Source: Longitalea arenae
GTDB lineage: Bacteria > Bacteroidota > Bacteroidia > Chitinophagales > Chitinophagaceae
Reading direction: 5' to 3'
DNA: 64,000 nucleotides
Assembly (NCBI RefSeq): GCF_016924755.1
Contig: NZ_JAFFJX010000001.1
Coordinates: 930,001-994,000 of the forward strand
Shown here: positions 15,985 through 25,370 of the stretch, one piece after another
Layout of the letters: each line of letters starts with the position of its first letter
Position numbering within the stretch: position 1 is the first letter of the stretch
Translations under genes and position numbers: made by a program
The notes under the pieces: generated by a model
The model's database searches: none
The model's input: only the letters and a program-made list of their open reading frames with translations
Told to the model about the DNA's origin: nothing

Positions 15985-18486
15985 ATGAAAAAAACGATCT
16001 GCCGGCTGTTTCCCGTATTATTACAGGGCTGTTTGGTCCTGCTCCTGGTCTTCCCGCTTAACGCACAACAAGAAAAACCTGAGCCCATGCGGCTTTGGTA
16101 TGATAAACCAGCCGCAAATTGGAATGAAGCTTTGCCCATTGGGAATGGACGCCTCGCAGCCATGGTGTTCGGGGACATAGCCAATGAACGCCTGCAGCTG
16201 AACGAAGAAACCATCTGGGCCGGTGAACCCGGCAATAATATCATTCCTGATGTATACGATTCCATTCTGCGCATAAGGAAGCTGCTGTTCGAAGGCAGGA
16301 ACAGGGAAGCGCAGGACCTTTCGAACAAAACATTTCCACGCAATGCGCCGGCCGGTAGCAACTATGGAATGCCCTACCAAACAGCCGGCAGTTTAATGAT
16401 CCGGTTCAACGATCACGATAACATCGCTGCATATGAGCGCGACCTCGATATCAGCAAGGCCGTGGCCAGCGTTTCTTATGAGCTACATGGCATCAGATAT
16501 AAGCGCGAATATATAGCGCCGGTTACCGATAACATTATTATGGTGCGTTTCACGGCCAGCAGGCCTGGCAGTATTTCCTGTATGCTGGGTATGCAAACGC
16601 CTTATAAGTCCTGCACCGCCCAAAGCTTGCAGGGAAAATTATTGTTGAAAGGCCAAACGTCTTCGAAAGCCAATAAAACAGGCCGCGTGCGCTATGAGGT
16701 ACAGGTACTGCCAAAGACGGAAGGCGGCAGTATTTCGTTTACAGATACCAGTATTGTTATAAACAAGGCCAATGCCCTTACCTTGTATATTGCTATCGGG
16801 ACTAATTTTATCAGTTATAAAGATGTCAGCGGGGATGAAGCGGCAAAAGCCACCCATTCATTACAGACCGCAACGGCTAAGCCCTATGAGGCTATAAAAA
16901 CGACCCATATAACGGCCTATCAGAAATTTTTCAACCGCGTTCAACTTGACCTCGGCACTACCGCTTCCATCAGGAAACCAACGAATATTCGCATTGCTGA
17001 ATTCGGCAATGGGAATGATCCTGCCCTGGTGCCCCTGTATTTTCAATTTGGCCGCTACCTGTTGATCACCAGTTCCTGGCCCGGCAGTCAGCCCGCCAAC
17101 CTGCAGGGGAAATGGAATGATAAGCTCAGTCCGCCCTGGGATAGCAAATACACGGTGAACATCAATACCGAAATGAATTACTGGCCGGCAGAAGTAACTG
17201 CATTGTCCGAAATGCATCAACCCCTGTTCGCTATGCTGAAAGAATTAGCCGTAACAGGGCAGGAGAGTGCGCAGCAAATGTATCATGCCCGCGGCTGGAA
17301 CCTGCATCACAATACCGATCTGTGGCGGATCACCGGACCCGTAGATGGTGGCTTTTATGGCATGTGGCCCATGGGTGGCGCCTGGTTGAGCCAGCATCTC
17401 TGGCAGCATTACCTGTACACCGGTGATAAGGTTTTCCTGAAAGAGATGTACCCGGTATTAAAAGGCGCTGCATTGTTCTATGTAGATGTATTGCAACCGG
17501 AACCATCGCATAACTGGCTGGTGGTGGCGCCTTCCATGTCGCCGGAGAATACCTATATGAACGGGGTGGGCGTCAGCGCGGGCACTACTATGGACAATCA
17601 ACTTGTATTTGATGTGTTCTCCAATGCCATTCGTTCAGCCGCTATTCTTGGTGTAGACAAGCGTTTCAGCGATACCTTACAAACGATGATCAAACGTTTG
17701 CCGCCCATGCAGGTAGGCCGGTACGGGCAGTTGCAGGAATGGCTGCAGGATCTTGACAACCCGGATGACCGGCACCGTCATGTATCGCATTTATATGGAT
17801 TGTTTCCAGGCAACCAGATCTCGCCGGTGAATAGTCCGGATTTATTCGAAGCAGCCCGGAATTCGCTGGTGATGCGCGGCGATAAGTCAACCGGCTGGTC
17901 AATGGGCTGGAAAGTGAATTTATGGGCCCGCCTGCTCGATGGCAACAGGGCCTACAAACTGATAACCGATCAGCTTACACCGGCGCCCCTGGAGCAACAA
18001 GGCCAGAACGGGGGTACCTATCCGAATTTGTTTGATGCGCATCCGCCATTCCAGATAGATGGTAATTTCGGTTGTACTTCAGGGATCGCTGAAATGCTCC
18101 TGCAGTCACACGACGGTGCAATACATCTCTTACCGGCCATACCTGATCAATGGAAAGCCGGCAGTGTAAAAGGGCTGGTGGCCCGGGGTGGTTTTATTAT
18201 AGACCTGAAATGGGCAGCAGGCAGGATCACTTATTTAAAGATACGATCCAGGCTGGGCGGCAACTGCCGCTTACGGATCGCCGGCACATTGATGTCGCGT
18301 GGGAAGCAAATATTAAAGCCGGGCAGCGGCCCTAATCCCAATCCTTATTATACTGTGGCGGCCATCAGCAAACCTATAATAGCTGAAAAAGCAACACTGA
18401 AGGGTGTTGCTCTAGATCTGGGTAATTTATATGATTTTAATACGGTGGCTGGTATGTCGTATGAGTTTATGGGCCCTGGCCTGTGA
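15985..18486 (+). CDS. Glycoside hydrolase family 95 (alpha-L-fucosidase/galactosidase)
   Basis: Secreted enzyme that removes terminal alpha-1,2-linked fucose (or L-galactose) from glycans by inversion. It has a signal peptide ending LNAQQ and about 833 residues, the size of a single-module GH95. The N-terminal module contains MRLWYDKPAANWNEALPIGNGRLAAMV (in part residues 35-61). The catalytic module keeps the key set: NIN at 392-394 in front of MNYW (equivalents of the paired Asn residues), the general acid Glu521 in the SPEN motif, and Asp692 in IDGNFG. It stands alone with its own promoter, between a pump operon and a convergent lipoprotein gene, and is not inside a PUL. Fucose and L-galactose side chains occur on xyloglucan and rhamnogalacturonan, so a link to the pectin PUL is possible. 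Confidence 0.92.
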   Translation: MKKTICRLFPVLLQGCLVLLLVFPLNAQQEKPEPMRLWYDKPAANWNEALPIGNGRLAAMVFGDIANERLQLNEETIWAGEPGNNIIPDVYDSILRIRKLLFEGRNREAQDLSNKTFPRNAPAGSNYGMPYQTAGSLMIRFNDHDNIAAYERDLDISKAVASVSYELHGIRYKREYIAPVTDNIIMVRFTASRPGSISCMLGMQTPYKSCTAQSLQGKLLLKGQTSSKANKTGRVRYEVQVLPKTEGGSISFTDTSIVINKANALTLYIAIGTNFISYKDVSGDEAAKATHSLQTATAKPYEAIKTTHITAYQKFFNRVQLDLGTTASIRKPTNIRIAEFGNGNDPALVPLYFQFGRYLLITSSWPGSQPANLQGKWNDKLSPPWDSKYTVNINTEMNYWPAEVTALSEMHQPLFAMLKELAVTGQESAQQMYHARGWNLHHNTDLWRITGPVDGGFYGMWPMGGAWLSQHLWQHYLYTGDKVFLKEMYPVLKGAALFYVDVLQPEPSHNWLVVAPSMSPENTYMNGVGVSAGTTMDNQLVFDVFSNAIRSAAILGVDKRFSDTLQTMIKRLPPMQVGRYGQLQEWLQDLDNPDDRHRHVSHLYGLFPGNQISPVNSPDLFEAARNSLVMRGDKSTGWSMGWKVNLWARLLDGNRAYKLITDQLTPAPLEQQGQNGGTYPNLFDAHPPFQIDGNFGCTSGIAEMLLQSHDGAIHLLPAIPDQWKAGSVKGLVARGGFIIDLKWAAGRITYLKIRSRLGGNCRLRIAGTLMSRGKQILKPGSGPNPNPYYTVAAISKPIIAEKATLKGVALDLGNLYDFNTVAGMSYEFMGPGL

Positions 18487-18533
18487 GGTCAGTATAATCA
18501 ATTTGTAGGGCCGCTTAGGTTAAACCCGGCAGG

Positions 18534-18986
18534 TCATTCTCCTTTCACCCGTACATATTTTTCAATATTCAGCCGGTCGATATTCGTACCGGCTATTTTT
18601 TCTGTTCCCCGTTGGATCAGCGTATCGTTATGAATGGTAACCGTAAAATGAAATTCATTGTTCTCCCACGCACGGTCGCTGCAATATTGCAGATGTTCGG
18701 TATAGGTACTGTCTTTTAATGTATAGGTGCCGCCACCCGCAGAGAAAAAAGCATTGGCGGAATCTTTTCCCTGTTTAAGGTCATGACCCAAAAAAGTAAA
18801 ATGGGAATCATTGATGACCTTGATGAATTTTTTGTCCCGGGTATAATCCGTAACGGTTGTGTCATTTTTCTCAATAAGGGTTCCGGTAAGTAATTGCCAG
18901 GTGCCGGCGATGGGTACCGCAGGTTCCCTGTTGGTATTGCAGGCGGCCAGTAATGCAATCGGAATAAATGCAGCGATCAGTCTCAT
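18534..18986 (-). CDS. Small lipocalin-like (DUF4488-type) lipoprotein
   Basis: 150 residues. The lipoprotein signal MRLIAAFIPIALLAAC has Cys16. The mature chain begins with IAGTWQLLTGTLI, the usual first strand of lipocalin-like DUF4488 proteins, followed by alternating beta strands (FIKVINDSHFTFLGHD, GGGTYTLKDSTYTEHLQ, HFTVTIHNDTLIQRGTEKI). Such proteins are periplasmic or outer-membrane lipoproteins of unknown ligand. It is convergent with the GH95 gene and divergent from the patatin gene. The fold assignment is by pattern only. Confidence 0.72.
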   Translation of the reverse strand: MRLIAAFIPIALLAACNTNREPAVPIAGTWQLLTGTLIEKNDTTVTDYTRDKKFIKVINDSHFTFLGHDLKQGKDSANAFFSAGGGTYTLKDSTYTEHLQYCSDRAWENNEFHFTVTIHNDTLIQRGTEKIAGTNIDRLNIEKYVRVKGE

Positions 18987-19170
18987 GTGGTGGTTATTTT
19001 TCTAAAGATATTATAATTGAGGTATTCCGGCAGCAAGGGTTTTGCCATAAAAGGGTTTTTTCACGGTATTTTTTGACGGGGGTAATCAGTTAAATTGCAG
19101 TAGCTGAACCTGGCATCCTCCTAACGTATCCTACCTGTCTTAGATCCTTGCTAATCTTAAATAACTAACC

Positions 19171-21798
19171 ATGGAATACCCCAATAACGATTTTAACGCA
19201 TATGTACATCACGTCTATGACGAATACAAATTACAGAAGACCAGCAATTTTTTATTGAAGGTCATTAAGATCCTGCCAGTGCTTATCTGGCGAACCTTAA
19301 AAGATGCCTTTATAGAGTTATTATTCCTGGTGCTCTTCTGGGTGGTGCTGGCAAAAATGTCGCAGGGACGCGACCTGGTAGTGAGCCTATTTGAACCGGA
19401 TGGCATCTATGGCTATAAGAGGATCATCTTTACCACACTGGCTGTTTTAAGTTTGTCGCTCTCCATGTGGATCATTCCGGCCTTCATGTTTCACCAGCGG
19501 GAAAAGCGCTCGCTTACATCGGGCAAATTGCAGCATCCTTTTCATAATCATTTGTTCTTCATGCACCGGGTGCTGCCCCTGGTGCCATTCTGGTTAATGG
19601 CATCTGTATTGTTCAGCAAATACGGGACGGTGTTTGTACTGGCAAGTATAGCCGAACTGATATTATTGTATTTTTTTAACCGGTGGGTGATCAGTGAACG
19701 CAAACGCCGCTGGGCCCTGGTATCGGTTGCGATGTTGTTCTTATTGTCTTCCGTTTATTTCTTCATGATCTTTCATAAGGAGTATACGGCAGCGAAAACA
19801 GTGTTGGCCATCAACCTGTATCTCTTATCCATCTTGATGTATTTGATCTATCACGAAGCCGACAGCCGTATTTTGCGGGCCCATGCCAGGGGTGAAGATC
19901 ATCACCTGTCGTTGATAGCCAAATATCATATTAACAGCATCATTTATTTTTCGTTACTGGCCATTCATATTGCCGCTGTGTTATTGATCTATTATATGCC
20001 ATTTCATTTTACCATTGCGCCGGAATCTATGTTGTTGTACATGTTTTCCGTCTATGTATTTGCAATTGACCTGTTCTTCTATATAGTAAATGTATCGCGC
20101 AAAAGGCAATTAGTCGCTGCGGCCGCCTGTATGTTATTGGCGGTATTCATACTTACACCGAAATGGCAGCTAAATACCAGTCATTACGCAATGGATAAGA
20201 ATCTCGAGAAGACGATCTTTGAAAAGTTTTCCAGGGATGACTTTGCAAAACGGTATGAGGCGCTCACGGCGGCGATCAGGGATAATAAAAGCAGCCAGCC
20301 TTATCCAATAATACTGGTAAGCGGAGAAGGAGGCGGATCGAGGGCCGGTCTCTGGTTCAGCCAGAACCTGATCAATTATGATTTTGATACCAAAGGAACA
20401 TTCCGCAATCATATTTTTTCCATCTCCACCGTGTCGGGCAGTTCCATCGGATTAAGCACTTATTTTACCTATTTGGAAAACACCCGTAATGTGGATATGA
20501 TCGATGGCAAGTGGGTGAATTTTCCGGCAGCTGTATATGAGAATAATTTTGTAGGCAGTTCCATAAGAGGTTTATTGCTTACCGATCTGTACAAATCCCT
20601 GGTGCCGGGCAACTGGATAAAAGACCGCAACAGTACCCTGCAAAACGAAGAAGCATCTTATACAGAACGCGCCATACTCAAGGTGAATAAAGATGCTGAT
20701 TGGAATGGAAAGGAAATACCTGATTCAGCCATGACCTTAAAGAAAGATTTCATGTCTTTCTTTTATGAAAAGAATGGCAGCGGATTTGAATACCGGAAAA
20801 ACACCCCGATCGTATTGATAAATACCTGTAGAAGCAATGATGGCCGAAGAGGCATCTTTTCATCTATCAAGCTCGACGCCATTCATTTCAACGAAGCCAT
20901 AGATGTAGCCGGCTATTTATATGAGGACTCTATCTGCGATATAAACGGCGTAACCCAATGTTACGGAAGGAAAATGCCCGTTTCCTTAGGGCAGGCTTGT
21001 AATACAAGTGAGTTATTTCCCTTGTTCAGCGCGCCGGCTTATGTTAAAAAACTGGGCAGTTTTGTAGATGGCGGGTATCATGAAAATTCAGGTTTGAAAT
21101 CTACCCTCGACATTTATCAGCAACTGAAATTGAGATTGGAAAAGGATCCTGCCCTGCAGGGAAAATATAAGATCTATATTTTATACCTGAAGAACGGCTC
21201 AGGCGACAAGCAGTTGTATAAAGAATTGGAAAGTGAGTCGGTTTTATTACAGCCATTGAATGCCCTCTTCAATCAGCCCTTTGAAGGAAGCGCTTCTTAT
21301 TTTGAAGAAAGAGCCAGGGTCTTAAGCGCCATTGACGACAATACTGAGTTTATTCCCATTAAATTGAATCCCAAAAAGCTGGTCGATACAAGCCTGCTTG
21401 TTGCAACCGGCGCTAACCTGAAAAATACCAGCGAACCCGAAATGCGGCGAAAGCAGTTGGAGCCCGAGATCCTGCCAGACCTTATCAACGATATTGTAAC
21501 AGATACTACCAGGCGAGACATAGTTACCGGTGAGTTTATTAAAGACACTATCCTTCGGTTCCCACTGGCCCGCTGGCTTTCCAAAACCGTGATCGATCGT
21601 ATCCAAATGTGCGCCAAACGCGAGCACCGCGGATCGCTGCTGCAACAACTGATCGGGCAGGTGAATGCCGTAAATACCACCTCAACGCCCCCGGCAAAAC
21701 CGCAGGAGAATTTTTCCATACATAAAGAAATAAAGAAAGAAATGGAGGAGGATACCTCATATAAACGCAAGATCAGGAATGCCTATTTGATCAATTAA
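19171..21798 (+). CDS. Polytopic membrane protein with C-terminal patatin-like phospholipase domain
   Basis: 875 residues. The first 330 hold about eight hydrophobic helices (for example around 45-62, 85-105, 183-200, 211-228, 255-278 and 285-330). The C-terminal part starts with a Gly-rich oxyanion motif GEGGGSRAG (385-393), then the nucleophile elbow GSSIG (423-427, Ser425) and the catalytic aspartate in DGG (Asp633). These three elements define the Ser-Asp dyad of patatin-like lipid acyl hydrolases. The catalytic domain begins right after the last helix and should face one side of the inner membrane. The membrane half is not one I recognise. It is a single-gene unit with a strong terminator at 21882-21917; substrate and role are unknown. 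Confidence 0.82.
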   Translation: MEYPNNDFNAYVHHVYDEYKLQKTSNFLLKVIKILPVLIWRTLKDAFIELLFLVLFWVVLAKMSQGRDLVVSLFEPDGIYGYKRIIFTTLAVLSLSLSMWIIPAFMFHQREKRSLTSGKLQHPFHNHLFFMHRVLPLVPFWLMASVLFSKYGTVFVLASIAELILLYFFNRWVISERKRRWALVSVAMLFLLSSVYFFMIFHKEYTAAKTVLAINLYLLSILMYLIYHEADSRILRAHARGEDHHLSLIAKYHINSIIYFSLLAIHIAAVLLIYYMPFHFTIAPESMLLYMFSVYVFAIDLFFYIVNVSRKRQLVAAAACMLLAVFILTPKWQLNTSHYAMDKNLEKTIFEKFSRDDFAKRYEALTAAIRDNKSSQPYPIILVSGEGGGSRAGLWFSQNLINYDFDTKGTFRNHIFSISTVSGSSIGLSTYFTYLENTRNVDMIDGKWVNFPAAVYENNFVGSSIRGLLLTDLYKSLVPGNWIKDRNSTLQNEEASYTERAILKVNKDADWNGKEIPDSAMTLKKDFMSFFYEKNGSGFEYRKNTPIVLINTCRSNDGRRGIFSSIKLDAIHFNEAIDVAGYLYEDSICDINGVTQCYGRKMPVSLGQACNTSELFPLFSAPAYVKKLGSFVDGGYHENSGLKSTLDIYQQLKLRLEKDPALQGKYKIYILYLKNGSGDKQLYKELESESVLLQPLNALFNQPFEGSASYFEERARVLSAIDDNTEFIPIKLNPKKLVDTSLLVATGANLKNTSEPEMRRKQLEPEILPDLINDIVTDTTRRDIVTGEFIKDTILRFPLARWLSKTVIDRIQMCAKREHRGSLLQQLIGQVNAVNTTSTPPAKPQENFSIHKEIKKEMEEDTSYKRKIRNAYLIN

Positions 21799-21881
21799 GG
21801 CTGCTGCGCCTGATGCCACCAGTCACCAGCGTTTTTGCATTAAAGGCAGATTAGAAGCGTATTGTATTTAGATTAATAAAA

Positions 21882-21917
21882 AAGATCCCTGAAAGTTAAC
21901 ATTCAGGGATCTTTTTT
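21882..21917. terminator. Strong bidirectional intrinsic terminator
   Basis: AAGATCCCTGAA (21882-21893) pairs perfectly with TTCAGGGATCTT (21902-21913), with an A-run before and a T-run after. It ends the patatin gene. Confidence 0.9.
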
Positions 21918-21997
21918 ATTGGCAGGCGTAAGTATCCATGGCACAGAATTTTCGATGATACTGCGCTAGATTTTCTCGAGAACTAAAACAGTACACT

Positions 21998-23098
21998 ATG
22001 CAATGGTGGGATAAGGTCTTTCTGGGCAATACTTTGTTAAACTGGTTCATTGCTTTAGGCATTATTATTGGTTCCTGGGCTGTTATCCGCATAGGGCGAT
22101 CGATTTTGTTAAAACGGTTTAAAAGTTTTTCAGCGCATACCCGTACAACGATCGACGATTTTATTGTACAACTGGCAGAAGGGGCGCTGGTGCCCGCTTT
22201 GTATCTCGGGGCCTTATATGCAGGTGTTTCCTACCTGACATTAAGTCCTAAAGTTGACAAGCTGCTGCATATTGCCGTCATGGTCGTAGTTACATTTATT
22301 ATCATAAAAACGATCACCTCTTCATTAAATTACCTCATCAATCATGCATTGGGGCATAGCCGGGAAGACCTGGAAAAGCGAAAGCAGGTGCGGGGCATCA
22401 TTATCATTGTGAATGTGGTGTTGTGGATCCTGGCCCTGGTTTTCCTGATAAACAATTTAGGCTATAATATAACGTCTGTGATCACTGGCCTCGGTATTGG
22501 TGGTGTGGCCATAGCCCTGGCATCGCAGAACATCCTCGGCGACCTGTTCAACTACTTTGTTATTTTCTTCGACAAACCATTTGAAGTAGATGACTTTATC
22601 ATAGTAGACGATAAAATGGGTTCGGTAGAATATATAGGAGTAAAAAGCACCCGCATCAGAACCCTCAGTGGCGAGCAGCTGATCTGTTCAAACACCAACC
22701 TGGTAAATTCCCGCATACATAATTTTAAACGCATGGAAAAGCGGCGGGTACAGTTCAATTTTGGCGTTGTTTACAACACACCGCCTCATAAAATTGAAAA
22801 AATACCGGCTATGGTAAAAGATATTATTTTATCGCAGAAGGATACTACCTTCGACCGCGCGCATTTCTCCGCGTTTGGACAATTTAGTCTGACCTTCGAA
22901 GTGGTATATTTTATTTTAAGCCCTGATTATAATTTGTATATGGACCGCCAACAGGCTATTTACCTGGCTATATTAAATGCTTTTAAAAAGGAAGGTATCC
23001 AGTTCGCATTACCAACACAAACATTGCTCTTCAGTAATGGCTCGGGGCCTTTCGCCAATGGCGGGGTAAACAGCCCTCAGCCCGAAATAAAGAGTTAA
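21998..23098 (+). CDS. MscS-family small-conductance mechanosensitive channel
   Basis: 366-residue inner-membrane channel that opens under osmotic downshock. There are four hydrophobic segments, the last being the Gly/Ala-rich pore helix GLGIGGVAIALASQNILGDL, the hallmark of MscS. The beta-domain segment follows (FEVDDFIIVDDKMGSVEYIG, then TRIRTLSGEQLICSN), and then the alpha/beta C-terminal domain. The extra N-terminal helix relative to E. coli MscS is common in this group. Transcribed alone, between the terminator at 21917 and a convergent gene. Confidence 0.93.
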   Translation: MQWWDKVFLGNTLLNWFIALGIIIGSWAVIRIGRSILLKRFKSFSAHTRTTIDDFIVQLAEGALVPALYLGALYAGVSYLTLSPKVDKLLHIAVMVVVTFIIIKTITSSLNYLINHALGHSREDLEKRKQVRGIIIIVNVVLWILALVFLINNLGYNITSVITGLGIGGVAIALASQNILGDLFNYFVIFFDKPFEVDDFIIVDDKMGSVEYIGVKSTRIRTLSGEQLICSNTNLVNSRIHNFKRMEKRRVQFNFGVVYNTPPHKIEKIPAMVKDIILSQKDTTFDRAHFSAFGQFSLTFEVVYFILSPDYNLYMDRQQAIYLAILNAFKKEGIQFALPTQTLLFSNGSGPFANGGVNSPQPEIKS

Positions 23099-23179
23099 CA
23101 ATAAATTAAAGGTGCGGGCAACATTTATCAGCTTGGGGTACGCATACCACGTTAGTAGAAGGATTTCCCCTTTCTGGAA

Positions 23180-23845
23180 TTAATTCAGCAGGCGCCGGTA
23201 TTCCAGGTAATAAATAGTAAAACTAAGTGCTGTGCAAACGGTTGACAGGATCATCATGATGCGCCCATGCCTGCGGCTCCACTTGTCATACATCTTTACG
23301 GTAGTACCGTTCTTCAATGTTTTTTTAGCCTGGTTTACAACCAGTCCGGCCAGAAAGCCGGCGATCGCGAGATAAAAAAAGTAAGAGGCGCCCAGCACAC
23401 ACACCAGGTAACCAAGAATGATCCAGCCCAGTTCCAGTTTTAATGGAACAAATGTTTCTTCGTTTACCGGAGCTATCACCACGCCTTTTGTTCTTTCTGC
23501 CAGCAGCGAAGCAGCTACCTGCAGATCATAAGCACTCCAGCCGGCAGGTGATCCAATGATCTCCCGCAGTTCTTCCGTCGAATACGATTGCATCAGATGT
23601 TCAAAACCTGGTTTCGCCATATCTGCTTTGGCCTGTTCAGCCAGCAGGGCGTTCACATCACCAAAGCGGTTGGCCGGAATTTGCAAAGCAAACATAGGAG
23701 CAATAGCATCGCCGATATACACTTTATCAAGCGGGTTCACCTCATGTTCAAGCGAGTAGGGGATCTTGTGCTCTTGTAATAACACGATCAGGAATTGTGC
23801 ATCATCAGGCGAATAGAACCTTGTGTAAGTGGCTAACTGTGACAT
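23180..23845 (-). CDS. DUF2007-like membrane-anchored protein
   Basis: I chose the ATG at 23845 (MSQLATYTRFYSPDDAQFL) because the longer frame to 23923 overlaps the neighbouring gene and has no signal-like start. The N-terminal about 70 residues (TYTRFYSPDDAQFLIVLLQEHKIPYSL, in part) look like the DUF2007 / putative signal-transducing fold found in many Bacteroidota proteins. A central region contains repeated ELREII/LLAERT helices. The C-terminus has two or three membrane helices (WIILGYLVCVLGASYFFYLA, and one near the end). Function unknown. Divergent from the HAD gene. Confidence 0.65.
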   Translation of the reverse strand: MSQLATYTRFYSPDDAQFLIVLLQEHKIPYSLEHEVNPLDKVYIGDAIAPMFALQIPANRFGDVNALLAEQAKADMAKPGFEHLMQSYSTEELREIIGSPAGWSAYDLQVAASLLAERTKGVVIAPVNEETFVPLKLELGWIILGYLVCVLGASYFFYLAIAGFLAGLVVNQAKKTLKNGTTVKMYDKWSRRHGRIMMILSTVCTALSFTIYYLEYRRLLN

Positions 23846-24007
23846 AGGAAAATGGGGAATCGCCACAAGATAAGGTAAAAAATCAAATTGCTTCCTTAAC
23901 CGCGGTATTCCAACGAAATGCATCCCATGAAAGGCAGCATCTGTCGCCTTTGTTATACAGGCTGCGCAATTGGAATAGTTTTAGCTTTGGAATGGCAAAC
24001 CCGGTTT

Positions 24008-24631
24008 ATGAAGAAGAAAGCGATCATATTCGACCTTGACAATACTATTTTTCCTGTTCCGCAGATCGGCCATGAACTCTTTGCTCCTTTATTTACACTG
24101 ATCGAGCAGGATGGAAGCCAGGCGGATAATCTGCCCAAAATAAAAGACGAAGTGATGCGCCGGCCCTTTCAGCTGGTAGCGGAGGATTATGGCTTTAGCG
24201 CCGAATTAAAGGACAAGTGTATTGCTCTTTTAAAAGAACTGGCATATCAAGGCAAAATAGATCCCTTCGAAGACTATGCCCTGGTGAAACAGTTACCGGT
24301 TGATAAATTCCTGGTCACCACCGGTTTTAAAAAGATGCAGCAAAGCAAGGTTGAGCGGATGGACCTGGAAAAAGATTTTAAGGAAATACATATTATAGAT
24401 CCCACGGCCACTACCCAGGTGAAAAAAGATGTGTTTGCTGAAATACAACACCGCTATGGCTTTGCCCCCGAAGAGATGCTGGTCGTGGGCGATGATCTGC
24501 ATTCAGAAATAAAAGCCGCGCAGGAGCTTGGCCTCGACGCCCTTTGGTATGATAAGTATCAGCGATATGAAGAAAAGCCGGGTGTGAAAAAGATCGCCGA
24601 TTACAACGAATTACTTGCATTTGTAAGATAG
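24008..24631 (+). CDS. HAD-superfamily hydrolase
   Basis: Haloacid-dehalogenase-fold phosphatase of 207 residues. I start at ATG 24008 because the catalytic motif I, DLDNT (Asp9 nucleophile, Asp11), is then at the normal distance from the N-terminus; the upstream 30 codons carry no recognisable sequence. Motif II is TTGF, motif III a Lys in the following helix, and motif IV is VVGDDLHSEI with tandem acids for magnesium. The cap is a small helical insertion (about 20-100), as in phosphoglycolate-phosphatase-like members. The substrate is unknown. The AAQELGLDALWYDK end is typical of the subfamily. Confidence 0.88.
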   Translation: MKKKAIIFDLDNTIFPVPQIGHELFAPLFTLIEQDGSQADNLPKIKDEVMRRPFQLVAEDYGFSAELKDKCIALLKELAYQGKIDPFEDYALVKQLPVDKFLVTTGFKKMQQSKVERMDLEKDFKEIHIIDPTATTQVKKDVFAEIQHRYGFAPEEMLVVGDDLHSEIKAAQELGLDALWYDKYQRYEEKPGVKKIADYNELLAFVR

Positions 24632-24782
24632 CGAAGTGTGCTACACCCTGGAAGTGTGCGATACCTGGTTTTCCACCGGTCAATTGTTAACGGGATGTTT
24701 TTGCTGCCCTTAATTGAGAAAAAGTTTCAAAGAATCACTTATTTGCAGCCTGTTGATAAGACAAACCTTTTGGAAACCAGGT

Positions 24783-25184
24783 ATGAAGCTGTTCCTTAGA
24801 TTTTTGTTGCTATGTATTTCATTATGGACGGGATATGCGCAGGCAGCTCCTGTTCAAACCGGCTGTTTCCCAAAGGATATTATAAATAAGGCCCAAGCCG
24901 CCAATGATCTTTCCCTGCATAATCACCGGCTTTGGCAAGGCCAGGCACCTTTCTCTGCAAGTCATAATGCCCATGACGCCATAGCAGATTCGGAAGTCGA
25001 CGACGATGATGACGACAACGAATCAAGACCAGGCAAAAAGAATTTACCCAACGATCGCTGCTCATTCATCCAATCACCTGCATTTACAGGATTGTATCAT
25101 TATAATAAGCGCCTGCCATTTTGTGATCATTTCTCCGGGGCGGCTGCCTGTAAATTCATCTTCCACTGTGTCATCAGGATCTGA
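24783..25184 (+). CDS. Small exported Asp-rich protein of unknown function preceding RND operon 2
   Basis: 133 residues from ATG 24783; an upstream TTG at 24714 is less likely. The signal peptide is MKLFLRFLLLCISLWTGYAQA. The mature part contains an acidic stretch (SEVDDDDDDNESRPG, about 93-107) and four Cys residues (positions about 29, 92 onward and near the end), and ends in a hydrophobic tail CKFIFHCVIRI. I know no family. It precedes the second pump operon just as the 9203 gene precedes the first, although the two sequences share little beyond length, export signal and aromatic/aliphatic tail. The acidic patch could bind metal or cationic compounds; this is speculation. Confidence 0.6.
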   Translation: MKLFLRFLLLCISLWTGYAQAAPVQTGCFPKDIINKAQAANDLSLHNHRLWQGQAPFSASHNAHDAIADSEVDDDDDDNESRPGKKNLPNDRCSFIQSPAFTGLYHYNKRLPFCDHFSGAAACKFIFHCVIRI

Positions 25185-25198
25185 TTAGCTCTGTTAAC

Positions 25199-25244
25199 AG
25201 GTGTGCCGCAGCTCCTGTACGTCACGTATAGGTATGGCACACCT
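25199..25244 (+). promoter_or_regulatory. Structured intergenic element before RND operon 2
   Basis: AGGTGTGCC (25199-25207) pairs with GGCACACCT (25236-25244). The loop contains a second palindrome, TACG-TCA-CGTA (25218-25228). No T-run follows. It lies between the small exported protein and the adaptor gene and could be an attenuator or operator. Confidence 0.45.
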
Positions 25245-25370
25245 ACGGATCATTAGTCATTCCCTGAAGTTTACCGCACCGCTGTATAGTTTTCAGCTAT
25301 AGGGATCGCGTGTGTAATGCAATGCGCAATGAATATTGCCAGGAATCTGAATTAAGACCCCATACATATT

